Positions 61,479-64,000 of a DNA stretch of 64,000 bases are shown in pieces (position 1 is the stretch's first letter; the number at the start of each line of letters is the position of its first letter). The translations under genes were made by a program, and so were the position numbers. The notes beneath the pieces are model-generated. The model did no database searches and had not been told where the DNA came from. It was given only the letters and a program-made list of their open reading frames with translations. Source of the stretch: Halorubellus salinus (GTDB lineage Archaea > Halobacteriota > Halobacteria > Halobacteriales > Natrialbaceae); contig NZ_JAJCVI010000001.1 of assembly GCF_020567525.1 (NCBI RefSeq), forward strand, positions 124,001 through 188,000, read 5' to 3'.

Positions 61479-63941
61479 ATGGACTCCCGAACGGAAGCGC
61501 GCGTCAAGGACTGGGATTCGCGTCCGTTCTCTGACGGCTACGAGGACTTGCGAGAGCTCGCGGACGCGGAGTTCTCGGGGGCGGTCGAGACCGGGTCGAC
61601 GACGGCGTTCGTGTTGAACGGGAAGGTCGTCGGCGTGGTCGGTGGCGACGTGGAGTCGTTCGACGCCGCGTCGGGCACGATCTACGAGGCACCCCATCCG
61701 AGTCTCCCGCTCCTGTTCGCGATGCGCGAGCAGGGCGGCGAGGAGCGCGCGAAGTACTACACGAACGACACCCCGATTTCGGAGGCCGACGAGACGTTGT
61801 CCTCCGGGTCGTTCACGGGCTACGTGGAGTTGTCCGAGAACGTCCTGTCGGGCGATTACTACGTGGTCTACTACGGCGGTCGGTCGATGAGTTGCGCGTT
61901 CGTCGGGAATCAGGAGAAGCTGATAACGGACGACGAGGCGTTCGACCGCGCGGACGACGAGGTCGGCATCTACACGGTCTGGGACGTCGATATCGAGGTC
62001 CAGGACATCCCCGCGGACGAGGAACCGGACGAAGACACCGCAGCGGGCGCTAGCGCTGGCGGCGCTGCAGGGGCAGGTGGCGCTGCGGGCGCTGGCAACG
62101 CTGCGGGTGCAGGCAGCGCTCCGGGCGCTGGCGGCGCTGCAGGTGCAGGCGGCGGGGCTTCGGCGGACGAGCGCGTCGACGACATCGAGTCGACCGCGGA
62201 CGACGCCGCGTCGACGCCGTCGGGCGCGGACGAGGTCGCTGGCCGCGACCCGACGAACGGTGGTGCGGAGGACGCGGTCGCAGCACCACCGATTGACGAC
62301 GCGGAGGCCGGGAGCGGAGACGCCCAGGCGACGGGCGATGACCCGGTCGTCAGCGAGGCGGAACCGACGTCCGACCAGACGTCTCGACGTGGTGCGCCGG
62401 CCGAACGCGGGCGGACGGACGACTCGGTCGACGAGGAGCGACGTGGCGCGCGCCCGGTCGACGACGGTGACACTACGGCCCGCGACGAGCGTGCGGGGAG
62501 CGAGGACGCGGCGTCCGGGCGTCGAGCGCGGAGCGAGACGGAGGCGTCCAGCGGTCGGAACGCTGCCGGTCGCACCGCGACCGGGCCGGCGGACCCGACG
62601 GCCGAGACCGACGCGACTGCGGCTCCGAGCGACGACTCGACCGGCGGTGCGATGGCGGAGGTCCCCGACGAGGTGATGGCGGAGGTCGAGGACGAGGCGC
62701 GAGCGAGCGAGGTCGACGACGAGGTCGCGTGGCGCGAGACCACGACCATCCCGTCTATCAACCCCGACCGGACGACCGAGGACGACGAACCGGACCCGCT
62801 CGCGGCCGGTGCCAGCGGGACGACCGGAACGACGTCCGAGGCCCGTTCGACGACCGAACGCGACCCCGGGCGGACGCCACCGAACTCGCAGGCGTCGCGG
62901 TCCAACGAACGCGCCACGGGGAGACAGGGCGCGAACGAGCCCCGGAGCGCGACCACGAACGGCGCAGCGACCGGCGGCGCGGACCCCGAACGCGTCGCAG
63001 AGCTCTCCGAGGAACTCGAGACGGCGCGCGAGGAACGCGACCGGATCGCGGCCGACCGCGACGAACTCGAAACCGAACGCGACCGGCTCGCCGAACGCAA
63101 CGACGAGCTCCAGGCGCGCGTCGACGAGCTCGAGGACGAGGTCGCGTCGCTCGAACGCGACCTCGCGGCGGCGCGCGAACGCCTCGAAGCGGAGACGCCC
63201 GGTGACGACGTCGTCGAGCTCTCGCCGCGAGAAGCGCTCGAAGGCACGAACCTCTTCGTTCGATACGGCTCCAAGAGCGCGACGACGCTCGAGGACGTCC
63301 ACGACAGCGACGTCGGGATCGCCGACCTGGAAGCGAACCTCCGTCTCGAGTATCACACGAGCTTCGACGCGGAGAACGCGGTCGTCGACGGGAAGGCCTA
63401 CGACGAGTTCCTCTACGAATCCACGCCGTACCAGTTCGTCGAGTGGTTCGTGTACGACCTCGTCTTCGAGATCCGCGACACGGGGAACGAGAGCGACCTC
63501 GGCGAGCTCTACGAGGCGTTCCCGAAGGTCGACCGCGTCGAACTGTACGGCGACGTCTCCCTGCGATACGAGGAGGACGGCGAGGAACACCGCGAGCAGA
63601 CGACGTTCGACGTCGTCGTCCGCGACCGGATGGGGAATCCGTTAGCGGTCGCGAACGTCAACGCGTCACGGGACCCGGCGACCGAGGAGATGATGGTCGA
63701 CCTCCAGGAACGCGGCACTCGCGTCAAACGGACGAGTGACGCGCTCGCCGGTGCGTTCATGGTGACCGCGAGCTTCTTCGCGCCGGAGGCGCTCGAGATC
63801 GCGAACGAGGCGACCAGCGGCGGTCTCCTGAGCCGCGACTCGAAGAAGTCCTACGTGAAGCTGTCGCGCAAGCGCGGCTACCACCTGTGTCTCGTGGAGA
63901 CCCGCAACGGCGAGTTCCACGTGAACGTTCCGGAACTGTAA
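61479..63941 (+). CDS. large haloarchaeal protein with N- and C-terminal conserved domains, disordered middle and coiled coil
   Basis: In this 820-residue protein residues 1-175 form a conserved folded domain (DWDSRPFSDGYEDLRELADA; SGAVETGSTTAFVLNGKVVG). An Ala/Gly-rich repeat region (about 190-225, GAGGAAGAGNAAGAG) and an acidic, Arg/Thr-rich disordered stretch to about 515 follow. A coiled coil covers about 525-600 and a C-terminal domain about 615-820 (LFVRYGSKSATTLEDVHDSD; KKSYVKLSRKRGYHLCLVE). The layout resembles a haloarchaeal DUF7527-like family, but I am not certain. No catalytic motif or membrane helix is seen. It may be a scaffold. Confidence 0.62.
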   Translation: MDSRTEARVKDWDSRPFSDGYEDLRELADAEFSGAVETGSTTAFVLNGKVVGVVGGDVESFDAASGTIYEAPHPSLPLLFAMREQGGEERAKYYTNDTPISEADETLSSGSFTGYVELSENVLSGDYYVVYYGGRSMSCAFVGNQEKLITDDEAFDRADDEVGIYTVWDVDIEVQDIPADEEPDEDTAAGASAGGAAGAGGAAGAGNAAGAGSAPGAGGAAGAGGGASADERVDDIESTADDAASTPSGADEVAGRDPTNGGAEDAVAAPPIDDAEAGSGDAQATGDDPVVSEAEPTSDQTSRRGAPAERGRTDDSVDEERRGARPVDDGDTTARDERAGSEDAASGRRARSETEASSGRNAAGRTATGPADPTAETDATAAPSDDSTGGAMAEVPDEVMAEVEDEARASEVDDEVAWRETTTIPSINPDRTTEDDEPDPLAAGASGTTGTTSEARSTTERDPGRTPPNSQASRSNERATGRQGANEPRSATTNGAATGGADPERVAELSEELETAREERDRIAADRDELETERDRLAERNDELQARVDELEDEVASLERDLAAARERLEAETPGDDVVELSPREALEGTNLFVRYGSKSATTLEDVHDSDVGIADLEANLRLEYHTSFDAENAVVDGKAYDEFLYESTPYQFVEWFVYDLVFEIRDTGNESDLGELYEAFPKVDRVELYGDVSLRYEEDGEEHREQTTFDVVVRDRMGNPLAVANVNASRDPATEEMMVDLQERGTRVKRTSDALAGAFMVTASFFAPEALEIANEATSGGLLSRDSKKSYVKLSRKRGYHLCLVETRNGEFHVNVPEL
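62043..62157. repeat. Gly/Ala-encoding short repeat array
   Basis: Repeated GGCGCTGCAGGTGCAGGC-like units of about 18 bp encode the Ala/Gly-rich segment of the protein at 61479. Unlike the 15-bp and 24-bp arrays elsewhere, copies are considerably diverged. Confidence 0.6.
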
Positions 63942-64000
63942 TCGCGTCACGGAACTCGAGTCGCGTCCCGGCCGTTCGCGGCCGTCGCGGCCGTTTGTGG
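63942..64000. other. window tail
   Basis: These last 59 bases follow the stop of the large protein. Short repeated GGCCGT motifs are present; no gene start is evident. Confidence 0.3.

Overview
The window is a single high-GC stretch from a haloarchaeon (class Halobacteria). The evidence is strongly acidic proteins, twin-arginine signals, TATA-box promoters with short or no leaders, haloarchaea-specific families (DUF7344, DUF1102, DUF5305, UPF0058, DUF7504), a sdhCDBA operon of archaeal type and a haloarchaeal PhaR-PhaP-PhaE-PhaC cluster. Gene density and housekeeping content suggest a chromosome or large secondary chromosome. A cdc6/orc gene with a likely replication origin sits at about 39.8-42.1 kb.

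Layout. 1-9.2 kb is a secretion and surface module: the N-terminal part of a VirB11/PilB-like secretion ATPase, an S26B signal peptidase with a long C-terminal extension, three secreted DUF1102/TasA-like proteins (one fused to a long beta-helix), a DUF7344 regulator and a DUF5305 membrane protein. 9.2-13.4 kb holds tRNA-Arg(CCT), a degenerate tRNA-like element and T-arm-like fragments, TatA, a peroxiredoxin, an HD phosphohydrolase and small membrane or winged-helix proteins. 13.6-17.1 kb is succinate dehydrogenase sdhCDBA. 17.3-20.8 kb is an amidoligase-type cluster: M14 deacylase, GNAT-zinc ribbon and RimK fused to a retropepsin-like protease. 20.8-32.2 kb carries azlCD, an AlkA-like glycosylase, twin membrane paralogs, a methyltransferase, fatty-acid oxidation genes (acyl-CoA dehydrogenase divergent from a HCDH-ECH fusion), a P450, a DEDD exonuclease and a thioesterase. 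32.2-37.9 kb has a very acidic membrane protein, thioredoxin, a DUF7504 protein and NAD(P)HX epimerase.

38.0-46.9 kb is a polyhydroxyalkanoate (PHA) region interrupted by the origin: bktB-beta/alpha (a Ser-type thiolase with its OB-fold partner), orc/cdc6 with at least seven related origin-recognition-like repeats, then phaB, phaC, phaE, phaP, phaR and a divergent MaoC hydratase (phaJ). Together these could convert beta-oxidation intermediates and acetyl/propionyl-CoA into granules: BktB condenses, PhaB reduces, PhaJ diverts enoyl-CoA, PhaEC polymerises, PhaP coats granules and PhaR represses.

47-57 kb is an iron-responsive block. Palindromic DtxR/SirR-like boxes (TTTAGGnnnnCCTAAA) precede an RGP-like glycosyltransferase and an iron(III) ABC importer, and a weaker box precedes a GT2 glycosyltransferase; a GT39-like membrane glycosyltransferase follows the importer. 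57-64 kb holds membrane proteins, a two-RCK potassium channel-like protein, a UPF0058 protein and two large low-complexity haloarchaeal proteins of unknown function.

The observations most worth a second look are the origin with its unusual recognition repeats and CTAG-rich island, the S26B/DUF1102/DUF5305 surface module, iron boxes in front of glycosyltransferases, and several tandem repeats that abut or duplicate gene ends. All family names come from motif recognition by eye; no database search was run.
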